The notes: generated by a model from the letters alone, not told the origin. Counted from the stretch's first letter, positions 1-5,970 are shown. The stretch is DNA of 6,126 nt from Nitrospirota bacterium (GCA_029881175.1 JAOUNC010000182.1:1-6126), one strand, 5' to 3'. Numbers and translations: made by a program.

Positions 1-27
1 GCACGTGGCGTAGGCCTTGGGGGAGCA

Positions 28-420
28 TCATGATGGATCCAATTGCTCCTGGCCTACATAGGAAGAAAAGATTAGAGAACATTTCTTGGCAAGGAGATCG
101 GCATCAATTGGCTTGAGTACATAGTCCTTTGCACCGAGTTCGATGGCCTGAATCAATTTGTTTTTGTTGAGTTCTGCGCTCATGGCAATGACAGGTATAT
201 TCGGAAATTGTTCCTTGACCTGTTTTAGCATGGTTAACCCATCCATGACCGGCATTTGGATATCCATCAGAATTCCATCAACGGCCATTCTTTCAAGTAT
301 TGCCACTCCCTCAGCCCCATTCCCAGCCACTGTCACGTAGAATCCTAAAAACATCAGTCGATCTTGCAACATAAGACTGATGTCTTCTTCATCTTCGACG
401 ACCAAAATGGAGAGTGCCAC
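28..420 (-). CDS. Single-domain CheY-like response regulator (receiver only)
   Basis: The protein is one receiver (REC) domain with no output domain. Numbered from the GTG start proposed here, the acidic pocket is E9-D10-E11 in ILVVEDEE, the phospho-acceptor is D53 in DIQMPVMDG, the conserved Ser/Thr is S81 in AMSAE, and the lysine is K103 in LKP. All catalytic residues are present, so it should accept phosphate from a histidine kinase or phosphotransfer protein. Such proteins act in the cytoplasm by protein-protein contact or as phosphate shuttles. Start choice: an in-frame ATG at 442-444 adds eight residues but has no Shine-Dalgarno sequence, whereas GTG at 418-420 follows GAGGT by 7 bases and gives the usual N-terminus (M-ALSILVVEDEE) with the acceptor Asp at the usual position. 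The gene lies 614 bases beyond the kinase/regulator operon on the same strand and probably has its own promoter. Its partner kinase is unknown; the nearby kinase is a candidate only by proximity. Confidence 0.9.
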   Translation of the reverse strand: MALSILVVEDEEDISLMLQDRLMFLGFYVTVAGNGAEGVAILERMAVDGILMDIQMPVMDGLTMLKQVKEQFPNIPVIAMSAELNKNKLIQAIELGAKDYVLKPIDADLLAKKCSLIFSSYVGQEQLDPS

Positions 421-427
421 GTCTAGA

Positions 428-432
428 ACCTC
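428..432 (-). promoter_or_regulatory. Ribosome binding site deciding the receiver gene start
   Basis: On the minus strand GAGGT lies 7 bases before a GTG codon at 418-420. It falls inside the N-terminal extension that would be translated from the ATG at 444. That ATG is preceded only by an A/T-rich stretch (minus strand GAAATTGTTTT), so this site favours the shorter protein. Confidence 0.6.
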
Positions 433-493
433 ATTCAACTTCATAAAACAATTTCATCTTTTTTTAAAAGATACTCGTAATAGCCATAAAGGG

Positions 494-521
494 ACTATTC
501 GTACTTTGGGCTTATTGTCTA
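494..521 (-). promoter_or_regulatory. Weak candidate promoter for the receiver gene
   Basis: On the minus strand a -35-like TAGACA (516-521) and a -10-like AATAGT (494-499) are separated by 16 bases, in an A/T-rich stretch upstream of the receiver gene. The -10 matches only 4 of 6 consensus positions, so this is a tentative call. An all-A/T inverted repeat (ATCTTTT 456-462, AAAAGAT 466-472, 3-base loop) would lie in the resulting leader just before the possible ATG at 444. Confidence 0.2.
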
Positions 522-675
522 AATTTTTCGTAAATATTCAACTGAGTCACGGGTTGTGATTTCAAATGATTGCATGAGTGGGTCGGTGATCTGAAAGGCC
601 ATCCTTTCGGGGGTTGGCTGAAAGGTGCATGGGTTTCTTGCGCCAGGAGCGAATGGATCTCGGAGGGATTGAGGA

Positions 676-795
676 ATGAAAATCGCGAGGGGAAGGTATT
701 TGAAGCTAGAAACGGGAATTGAGCGCGAAAAAGCTGTGCAAGCTATTTATCCTAAAAACGGCAGTTGCTGTTGTGAAACACCGCCTATGCTTTGA
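676..795 (+). CDS. Possible small protein (39 aa), running into a MITE-like element
   Basis: ATG at 676 is preceded by GGAGGG (662-667) with an 8-base spacer, a strong ribosome binding site for a region with no other plus-strand gene. The peptide begins MKIARGRYLKLETGIEREK and ends at TGA 793-795. Its last 14 codons (751-792), including a Cys-Cys-Cys run, come from the mobile element described at 751-920, so the present C-terminus is acquired. If the element and one TTTAT copy are removed, the frame stays open through 926-964 and stops at 965-967, giving 38 residues. No family is recognised. It may be a real small gene disrupted by insertion, or a chance ORF; similar lengths before and after insertion mean the reading frame alone does not decide. 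Confidence 0.25.
   Translation: MKIARGRYLKLETGIEREKAVQAIYPKNGSCCCETPPML
751..767 (+). repeat. Left terminal inverted repeat of the MITE-like element
   Basis: CCTAAAAACGGCAGTTG matches the right terminus (900-920) in inverted orientation over all 17 bases, allowing a 4-base insertion in the right copy. It is directly preceded by TTTAT at 746-750. Confidence 0.65.
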
Positions 796-887
796 CAAGC
801 TCAACACGAACGGTTTTTGACACATTCACCCAAATGGTGAAGTGGCCGTTCGCCCTGAGCAGCCTGCGGAGTGGGCGTGTCGAAGGG
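790..887. repeat. Nested imperfect palindrome of the 'GACAAGCTCA-CGAACGG' type
   Basis: The left arm (790-813) reads CTTTGACA, then AGCTCAACACGAACGG. The right arm (846-887), reverse-complemented, reads CCCTTCGACAC, 16 extra bases, then GCTCAGGGCGAACGG. Arm cores match 12 of 15 and 7 of 8. The spacer between arms is 32 bases (814-845). From memory, palindromes with cores like CTTCGACAAGCTCA and CGAACGG recur in intergenic regions of many bacteria and produce spurious peptides such as 'FALS...' and 'FDKLS...'; here they give a spurious 'FALSSLRSGRVEGF'. The 16-base insertion in the right arm would form a bulge in the folded structure. Confidence 0.6.
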
Positions 888-899
888 TTCAGAACCTGC

Positions 900-920
900 C
901 AACTGCCTGCCGTTTTTAGG
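900..920 (-). repeat. Right terminal inverted repeat of the MITE-like element
   Basis: The sequence ends GCCGTTTTTAGG and is the inverted partner of 751-767. A tandem 4-base unit (TGCC on the plus strand) makes it 21 rather than 17 bases long, probably by slippage. It is directly followed by TTTAT at 921-925. Confidence 0.65.
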
Positions 921-1021
921 TTTATGTGCAGAGGAAATTTTACAACTCGTGGTCACCTTACGGGTGATAAGAGATTTTAACAGTTTTCTAGGTGCGTGAA
1001 GAGGTTGTGGAGACTTTCGTG

Positions 1022-1047
1022 ATTCAACAACGGTTTTTAGGTTGAAT
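1022..1047. repeat. Hairpin downstream of the response regulator, with a third terminal-repeat-like core
   Basis: ATTCAAC (1022-1028) and GTTGAAT (1041-1047) form a perfect 7-bp stem with a 12-base loop, 11 bases past the minus-strand stop codon of the regulator. There is no T-tract after it on the minus strand, so it is not a standard intrinsic terminator, though it could stabilise the 3' end of the operon mRNA. Bases 1025-1041 match the MITE terminus core (reverse complement of 751-767) at 14 of 17 positions. Confidence 0.4.
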
Positions 1048-1058
1048 GGGCAAATAGC

Positions 1059-1766
1059 CTAGGAGCTCTCGTTTTGTACATCATGGGCAAAACGATATCC
1101 AACCCCTGGATCAGTCAGAATGTATTTGGGACGTGCAGTATTCCGTTCGAGTTTTTTTCTCAGTTGCCCGATGAATACGCGAAGATATTGAGCTTGATCG
1201 GCATAGGCCTCGCCCCAAATCGCGGTGAGCAGCGTTCGGTGCGTGAGGACCTTCCCGATGTACTGAATCATATATTTCAATAGATCAAATTCTGTCGGGG
1301 TGAGCTTGACAGATTTGCCCTCGACTTGTACTTCTCGTCGTTCAAAGTTGACGGAGAGCCCCCCACTTTTGAACACGGGTTCCGTCCCTGACAACATAAT
1401 AGTTCTTCGCAACGCTGATTTGACCCTGGCTGCCAATTCGTCCATGCCAAACGGTTTGGTGACGTAATCATCAGCCCCGTATTCAAGAGCCTCTACTTTT
1501 TTGCGTTCATCACCAATTGCTGAGAGGACAATGATGGGGATGGGGGATCGTTCACGAATCCGACGAGTGAGTTCTATTCCATCCATCGCAGGAAGCACTA
1601 AATCCACAATGACCACATCCGGCTTTTGACGAACGATTGCTTCCAACGCTTCCTCTCCCGAAGCAGCCGTCGTCACGTCATAGTTCCTTTTTTCTAGATT
1701 GGTCTGTAATGAGTGACAGATTTGAGGTTCATCATCCACTACAAGTATTCGGGCGCCTTGACTCAT
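1059..1766 (-). CDS. KdpE-like OmpR/PhoB-family DNA-binding response regulator
   Basis: The 235-residue length is normal for the OmpR/PhoB family. The receiver domain (about residues 5-120) has acidic residues D11-D12, phospho-acceptor D55 in VDLVLPAMDG, S82 in LSA and K104 in TKPFG. The winged-helix DNA-binding domain (about 133-228) includes LTPTEFDLL, a recognition-helix region QYLRVFIGQLRKKLE and the wing DPGVGYRF. The wording of the output domain (GKVLTHRTLL, YLRVFIGQLRKKLE, ARPKYILTDPGVGYRF) closely resembles KdpE. The start ATG (1764-1766) overlaps the kinase stop as ATGA with no strong ribosome binding site, so translation is probably coupled to the kinase. It is the likely phosphate acceptor of that kinase and would bind DNA as a dimer when phosphorylated. 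No kdpFABC is visible, so the target genes are unknown and no gene symbol is given. Confidence 0.95.
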   Translation of the reverse strand: MSQGARILVVDDEPQICHSLQTNLEKRNYDVTTAASGEEALEAIVRQKPDVVIVDLVLPAMDGIELTRRIRERSPIPIIVLSAIGDERKKVEALEYGADDYVTKPFGMDELAARVKSALRRTIMLSGTEPVFKSGGLSVNFERREVQVEGKSVKLTPTEFDLLKYMIQYIGKVLTHRTLLTAIWGEAYADQAQYLRVFIGQLRKKLERNTARPKYILTDPGVGYRFAHDVQNESS

Positions 1767-4390
1767 AATTCATGTTGCGACTTATGTCGTCCTTCAAGTG
1801 AAAAACTAGGCATGGATTCAGTTATTGGTATGGTAAAGGCGATCGTCACCTCTTGTCCAATCGAGTCAGCCCAAATTCGGCCGCCGTGAGCTTCGACAAT
1901 CCCTTTGCAGATTGCCAAGCCAAGGCCAGTGCCACGAATGGGTTGTGTGCGGGGTGGTGGTCGACGATAAAAGCGATCAAAAATACGCTCCAAATCCTGT
2001 GGTTGAATAGGTTCTCCCATATTGGATGCCTCGACCGTTATCTGTTGAGCTTCCACGCGGACGTGGATTCGAATTGGTGAGGCCGGCGATGAATATTTCA
2101 CGGCATTATCAAGCAGGTTAATGAGAACTTGCTGTATTTCCACTGCGTCGACAAAAATCGGAGGAATGTTTTCAGGAATAGATATTTCTATGTTTCGAGT
2201 ATCTACTGTTTGTGCCGTACGACGGAGAGCTCCCTCCACTAGATCCTCCAGTAGATGCCATTCTTTGTGAGGGATGAGCGTTCCCGCCTCAATTTGAGAC
2301 ATATCTAAAAGATTATTAACAAGGTGACTCATATAGTTGATCTCTCTATCAATCCCCTTAAGAACATCTTCTCGTTCCTGGTCCGTACTGACGGAGTCAT
2401 TCCCTATTATACTCGAAACCGACCCTTTCATGGCGGTGAGTGGAGTGCGCAGTTCATGGGACACCGATGCGAGCAAAGCTGACTTGAGTTCATCACTCTG
2501 GCGAAGAGCTTCAGTTTCCTTCGCCTCGCTTTGCCGGAGACGTTCTTCAGTCTGTTTCCGTTCAGTGATATCTTCACAGACAATTAAGCCCACCGTTTTT
2601 CCGTCCTCCCCTTGAATCGTTCGTGCAACTTCTCTTACCCATAGTACGCTTCCATCTTTCCGCTGCTTGCGTAGTTCCCAAAAATATAATCTCCTGGAAC
2701 CTTGGAGACAGGCATTAAAATGCTCTTGGGCAAGAGGCTTGTCATCTTCAAGAAATACTCCAATGACGGGCTGTCCAATGAGTTCCTCAACCGTATAGCC
2801 CAGTTGTTGAGCGCCAAATTGATTTACGGAAAGGATCTCCCCATCTTGAGCAACGGTGAAATACATAGACGGGTTGTCCTCATATAACGTTCGATAACGT
2901 TCTTCACTCTCTTGCAGGGCTTTCTCAGCGAGCTTCCGGGAGGTAATATCCTGAACCATCGCAATATGCTGACGAGAATCTGAGGCTTCCAACCACAATG
3001 GTACGCAAGTCAGATTGACCCAAATGATTGCACCGTTTTTTTGAATGTATCGTTTTTCCAGTTGAAAGTTTGTGACTTGTCCAGTCAGCAGTCGCTGCAT
3101 GTGATCCATGTTAGCTTGAAGATCATCCGGATGCGTCAGCTCCTGGAAGGTCCGATCGAGCATTTCCTGCTGTGAGTACCCTGTAATATCGCAATATTTC
3201 TGGTTGATTTGAGTGAATTGCCCACTGAGTGAATCCAACGTAGCGATACCAGTGGGGGCTTGCTCATAAATGGCTCGAAATTTTCTCTCGCCTCTCCGAA
3301 TAATTTTTTCTGTTTCTAGGCGTTCCAATTCGGCCTTTTTCTGTTCAGTAATATCTTGTGAAATGCCCAAAAGATATTGAGGCGTTCCATGGTTATCTAA
3401 GATCGGAATTTTTTTGGTATGCAGGTATCGTGTTCCATGACTGTTGGTGTAAATAATCTCTTCAGGAATATCCAAAGAATTTTTATTTGCCAATACTTCA
3501 TGATCTTTGGTGGTAAAAAAGGTTGCCTGTTCTTGTGGGAAAAAATCATAGTCCGTCTTCCCGATCAAGCTATCACGTGAACGGCCAAGGAGCTCCTCTC
3601 CGGCTTTGTTGAAGCGGAGAAATCGAAGATTTTTCGCATCTTTAACGAAAATCATATCGGGAATGTTCTCGACGATGGAGTTTAAAAATAATTCACTTTC
3701 CCGCAAGGCGGATTCTGCGCGCGTTCGTACCAGAATTTCTTTTTCGATTTTCCTGCCGTCTCGAATTCCTTGCCTGGTGATATAAATCCCTAACAAACCG
3801 ACAAAAAGAGCGATGATGGCCTCCCACTTCACCATAGTCGCCATGATTGATTCAGCATACCTATCCAATTGCTTGACGGCATCATCAGCAATCGCGATTA
3901 GGATCGAGTTTCTGGCACGAAGAATTTTTAGCTTCTGGCGAAATTCTGGATGATCAGGTGCTAGCAAAAGAAAATCATCAGCCAACTCTATTATTTCCTT
4001 GAAGTGATTCTTTTGTTCATGGAGTTTGAGAAAAATTTTCTCAGTTGGTATTGCTGGTATTGTTTGTCTCTTGCCGGTGTCGAGATCTAGAACCACCGAG
4101 CCACCTTCCATGAGCGCATTGAGTGTCGAACGAAGAAGTTCTCTCGTAGACGTATAGTCAGCTGAGACTCCCTGAGAAGTTAAGAACACTTCATTCATGT
4201 GCTTTTGGAAAAGCATGCGTTGGCGGCCGGCCATATCGATGAGAATCGCATTCGACTTTTCCTTTTGGATTGTTGCGATGGTGTACATCAACAACCCAAG
4301 AAGCACAGTCAAAAACATGACGGTAATGATGGTGAACCGGTGGCTTAAGGTAGCCTTTCTAAGAATGTTGCTGCTAGAAGCTGGGTTCAT
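1763..4390 (-). CDS. Membrane sensor histidine kinase: PilJ/NarX-type sensor, three PAS domains, HisKA, HATPase_c
   Basis: In order (875 residues): a short cytoplasmic N-terminus; TM1 about 18-40; a periplasmic helical module 41-188 with the signature IDMAGRQRML (51-60) of PilJ/NarX-type sensors and a second long helix around 157-183; TM2 about 189-205; PAS1 about 233-349; PAS2 about 367-490; PAS3 about 496-616, each ending in a PAC-type DITE/DITS motif followed by a charged coiled linker; HisKA with phospho-acceptor H645 in SHELRTPLTAMKGS; and an ATPase domain with N-box N758/N762, F-box IFDRFYR (803-809) and G2 box GTGLGLAI (820-827). The G1 box reads NMGEPI instead of D-x-G-x-G-I, a variant resembling that of CusS. 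The C-terminal half resembles KdpD, matching its KdpE-like partner, but the KdpD N-terminal domain is absent. A weak ribosome binding site GAGAG (4400-4404) lies 9 bases before the ATG. The ligand is unknown. Confidence 0.95.
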   Translation of the reverse strand: MNPASSSNILRKATLSHRFTIITVMFLTVLLGLLMYTIATIQKEKSNAILIDMAGRQRMLFQKHMNEVFLTSQGVSADYTSTRELLRSTLNALMEGGSVVLDLDTGKRQTIPAIPTEKIFLKLHEQKNHFKEIIELADDFLLLAPDHPEFRQKLKILRARNSILIAIADDAVKQLDRYAESIMATMVKWEAIIALFVGLLGIYITRQGIRDGRKIEKEILVRTRAESALRESELFLNSIVENIPDMIFVKDAKNLRFLRFNKAGEELLGRSRDSLIGKTDYDFFPQEQATFFTTKDHEVLANKNSLDIPEEIIYTNSHGTRYLHTKKIPILDNHGTPQYLLGISQDITEQKKAELERLETEKIIRRGERKFRAIYEQAPTGIATLDSLSGQFTQINQKYCDITGYSQQEMLDRTFQELTHPDDLQANMDHMQRLLTGQVTNFQLEKRYIQKNGAIIWVNLTCVPLWLEASDSRQHIAMVQDITSRKLAEKALQESEERYRTLYEDNPSMYFTVAQDGEILSVNQFGAQQLGYTVEELIGQPVIGVFLEDDKPLAQEHFNACLQGSRRLYFWELRKQRKDGSVLWVREVARTIQGEDGKTVGLIVCEDITERKQTEERLRQSEAKETEALRQSDELKSALLASVSHELRTPLTAMKGSVSSIIGNDSVSTDQEREDVLKGIDREINYMSHLVNNLLDMSQIEAGTLIPHKEWHLLEDLVEGALRRTAQTVDTRNIEISIPENIPPIFVDAVEIQQVLINLLDNAVKYSSPASPIRIHVRVEAQQITVEASNMGEPIQPQDLERIFDRFYRRPPPRTQPIRGTGLGLAICKGIVEAHGGRIWADSIGQEVTIAFTIPITESMPSFSLEGRHKSQHEL

Positions 4391-4455
4391 AGGAGATGTC
4401 TCTCGTTAGCCGAATGAAATAATTGAGCCGTATGATTCATCTGCTTTTCTCCATC

Positions 4456-4483
4456 ATAATACTGTGTAGTGGGTGCTCCGCAA
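4456..4483 (-). promoter_or_regulatory. Candidate promoter for the kinase-regulator operon
   Basis: On the minus strand TTGCGG (4478-4483) and TATTAT (4456-4461) are 16 bases apart. This is a reasonable housekeeping-type promoter, with 3 of 6 and 5 of 6 consensus matches. It would give a leader of roughly 60 bases before the kinase ATG at 4390. Confidence 0.35.
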
Positions 4484-4897
4484 CTCCCTATGCGAACGGC
4501 TAAAAACTGGTCTGGTTGAGGAAAATCTCACATAGCCGATGGTCTAAGTTTCGGGGGGCATTTCACCTGAAGGAATGTAGCAAAATATTCTCGATTGACA
4601 CTTCCTGAGTTCATCTGTTTCCGAATAAGGGTTGGGGCAAAGCGCAGAGTGGTAAGGCGGAGGAAGCAGAGTATGCATAACCGTGGTGATAGTTGGCGAC
4701 GGTTCATGATCACTCCGTCACTTCAAGGTTCAGAAATGCCAAACGGACTAGGAAATTCATGGAACAGGTTGTTTCGTAAAGCTGTAGAGCATCTCCCTTT
4801 TATCTTCCTGCCTGTATCAAATCAAGAGAAATGCCGGTATAGAGCGAACCGGAATCGATCAGGAGGAACCTCTTCGCCCTTTTTCTAGGTAAGTAGG

Positions 4898-4903
4898 TAT
4901 AAT
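4898..4903 (+). promoter_or_regulatory. Candidate -10 element (TATAAT) for the secreted-protein gene
   Basis: A perfect TATAAT lies 41 bases before the ATG at 4945. The best -35 is poor (TTCGCC at 4873-4878, 19-base spacer), and there is no extended -10 TG. A consensus -10 with a weak -35 is a common layout for activator-dependent promoters, so control by a regulator such as the divergent KdpE-like protein is possible but not shown. Confidence 0.45.
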
Positions 4904-4933
4904 ACGAGTGGCTCTTTTTAACGTTTTGTCTGT

Positions 4934-4938
4934 GAGGA
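4934..4938 (+). promoter_or_regulatory. Ribosome binding site of the secreted-protein gene
   Basis: GAGGA is followed by a 6-base spacer and ATG at 4945-4947. The good match and spacing, plus the signal peptide that follows directly, fix this start. Confidence 0.75.
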
Positions 4939-4944
4939 AGTAAG

Positions 4945-5970
4945 ATGCATCGCCTGGTTTCTTTGCACGCATGTGTGATCTCGAGTGTTCTTGCTCTCAT
5001 TATCCTGTGTGGATCTCAGTCAGCCTGGTCGTTCTCGATCCGTGAACCTCAAGCATCCAGTGTGTACCAGGCTGGGCAACACATGTCGGTTGCCCTAGAC
5101 TTACAGAATCTTCCCGGTGTGACCAAAGTCCATTACTATTGGTATGGGGAAGATGAAGACATGCTGAAGACATCGGGCGAGGAAAAGGTCGTCCTTGTTG
5201 CGACGGCAAAAAGCAGCCCTCCCTTCGGCGGTAATATTTTGGTACCTCAAGAGGCGATCGGGAGGTATCGGCTGCTTGCGGTGGCCGAACAAGGCGGAAG
5301 GCAATCGAAACATCAAGCCTTGGCCATTTTCGATGAAGTCCTGATCACTATTGAACCGGATGCCCAGCTTCTGGACATCGATTTTCAAACGGATAAACCG
5401 CTTCGATTTGGGCGGGCCGGAGGGGTTCGCGTGTATGACCAATTAGACTCGTTGGGAACGACCTTTGAGTTGCCGGTGATGGGGGAATTCTCTGACGGCG
5501 TCATTCGTGCGATTCGGCGGCAGACCACAGGGACGACTTATCACTCAAGCAACGAGCAGATCATAACCGTCAACCAGGATGGCGTTCTTCGTCTGATGGG
5601 AAATGGGAAGACTACGCTCACAGTGAACAATCGCAATCAAGCAGCCACATTAAGCATTCTCGTTGAGATTAATGAGGAACCCAATCAACCACCGGTTTCA
5701 AATGCAGGTGCTACGCAAACGATCTCCGCTGGAGAACGAGTGACCTTAAATGGCTTGGCGAGTTATGACCCCGACGGTGGCTCGCTTCAGTACCACTGGG
5801 CACAAGTGCGCGGGAGCAAAATTCCGCTTCTTGATCCGTATTCGGCACAAGCCAAATTCTTGGCCCCTTTTGTGTCAGAAGAACGAACCTTCCGATTTAA
5901 ACTCCGTGTGACTGACATCAAAGGCGCCGACAGTCAAGCATCCTACGTCGATGTCATCATTCAGCCGTAG
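4945..5970 (+). CDS. Secreted protein with Ig-like (Big_2-like) and PKD/K319-like domains
   Basis: A Sec signal peptide covers about residues 1-29: a short basic start, hydrophobic core VISSVLALIIL, and likely cleavage after A-W-S. The Cys at 22 follows Leu, so this is not a lipobox. Residues 30-140 form a beta-rich module I cannot name (IREPQASSVYQAGQ, YYWYGEDEDML). Residues about 170-241 resemble a bacterial Ig-like Big_2 fold (SSNEQIITVNQDGVLRLMGNGKTTLTV). Residues about 247-341 match a PKD/K319-like domain (NQPPVSNAGATQTISAGE, SYDPDGGSLQYHWAQ, FRFKLRVTDIKGADS). There is no enzyme motif and no C-terminal anchor or sorting signal. It is probably an exported adhesion or scaffold protein in the periplasm or at the cell surface. 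A lipoprotein gene begins 39 bases downstream in the same direction, so the two may form an operon. The ligand and exact location are unknown. Confidence 0.9.
   Translation: MHRLVSLHACVISSVLALIILCGSQSAWSFSIREPQASSVYQAGQHMSVALDLQNLPGVTKVHYYWYGEDEDMLKTSGEEKVVLVATAKSSPPFGGNILVPQEAIGRYRLLAVAEQGGRQSKHQALAIFDEVLITIEPDAQLLDIDFQTDKPLRFGRAGGVRVYDQLDSLGTTFELPVMGEFSDGVIRAIRRQTTGTTYHSSNEQIITVNQDGVLRLMGNGKTTLTVNNRNQAATLSILVEINEEPNQPPVSNAGATQTISAGERVTLNGLASYDPDGGSLQYHWAQVRGSKIPLLDPYSAQAKFLAPFVSEERTFRFKLRVTDIKGADSQASYVDVIIQP

Larger units (their letters stand above)
751..920. mobile_element. MITE-like non-autonomous element, 170 bp, with TIRs and TTTAT target duplication
   Basis: The element starts with CCTAAAAACGGCAGTTG (751-767). 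At 900-920 it ends with the reverse complement of the same sequence carrying one extra 4-base GCAG unit. Immediately outside the ends is the same 5-mer, TTTAT, at 746-750 and 921-925, as expected for a target-site duplication. It encodes no transposase, so it would have to be moved in trans. The interior holds a second palindrome (790-887). The transposase family is not identifiable from the ends alone. Fortuitous similarity is unlikely because repeat ends and duplication abut exactly. Confidence 0.65.
445..1058. other. Gene-poor spacer between receiver gene and two-component operon
   Basis: No conserved protein is recognisable on either strand in these 614 bases. What it holds: a weak promoter for the receiver gene, a short hairpin at 591-610 (CTGAAAGG, loop CCAT, CCTTTCGG, including one G-U pair) whose left arm recurs as a direct repeat at 618-625, a 39-codon ORF with a good ribosome binding site (676-795), a MITE-like element with target duplication (746-925), a 5-bp stem TCACC/GGTGA at 953-967, and a hairpin just past the regulator stop (1022-1047). 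The density of inverted repeats suggests a landing site for small repetitive elements. Confidence 0.7.
4391..4944. other. Divergent intergenic region, largely unexplained
   Basis: These 554 bases separate the kinase (minus) from the secreted protein (plus). Frames open here (for example TTG at 4595 to 4888) give unnatural Arg-rich or low-information peptides without ribosome binding sites, so I call no gene. Candidate signals are a minus-strand promoter (4456-4483), a perfect TATAAT (4898-4903), an inverted repeat CGGCTA/TAGCCG (4497-4502 and 4533-4538), and CCGGT/ACCGG (4834-4838 and 4848-4852, 9-base loop) that could be an operator. A perfect TTGACA at 4595-4600 has no matching -10 at normal spacing. 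The remaining 200-300 bases around 4540-4830 show no recognisable structure; an unannotated small RNA or a decayed gene cannot be excluded. Confidence 0.6.

Noticed and set aside
10..57. Inverted repeat GTAGGCC/GGCCTAC around the receiver stop codon
   Set aside because: Only 7 bp with a 34-base loop that includes coding sequence, and no T-tract; not a credible terminator.
344..353. CCTAAAAACA resembling the MITE end
   Set aside because: It lies inside the conserved receiver coding sequence (MFLGF), has no partner and no duplication; chance match.
792..980. 62-residue plus-strand ORF across the repeat region
   Set aside because: It is a translation of the palindromic repeats (FALSSLRSGRVEGF is typical of such artefacts), with no ribosome binding site.
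2337..2615. Plus-strand ORF opposite the kinase
   Set aside because: Antisense shadow of the HisKA/PAS3 coding region, which is clearly the real frame.
1059..4390. Calling the pair kdpD/kdpE
   Set aside because: The kinase lacks the KdpD N-terminal and Usp domains and no kdpFABC genes are present; the resemblance covers only the kinase core and regulator.
4626..4735. tRNA-like or c-di-GMP-riboswitch-like words (CAGAGTGGTAAGGC, GGCAAAGCG, GGTTCA)
   Set aside because: No acceptor-stem or pairing partners at the needed spacing; the words do not assemble into a cloverleaf or a GEMM-type fold.
4595..4888. 97-residue plus-strand ORF starting at TTG
   Set aside because: Arg-rich, no recognisable domain, no Shine-Dalgarno sequence, and the start lies in a TTGACA-like stretch.
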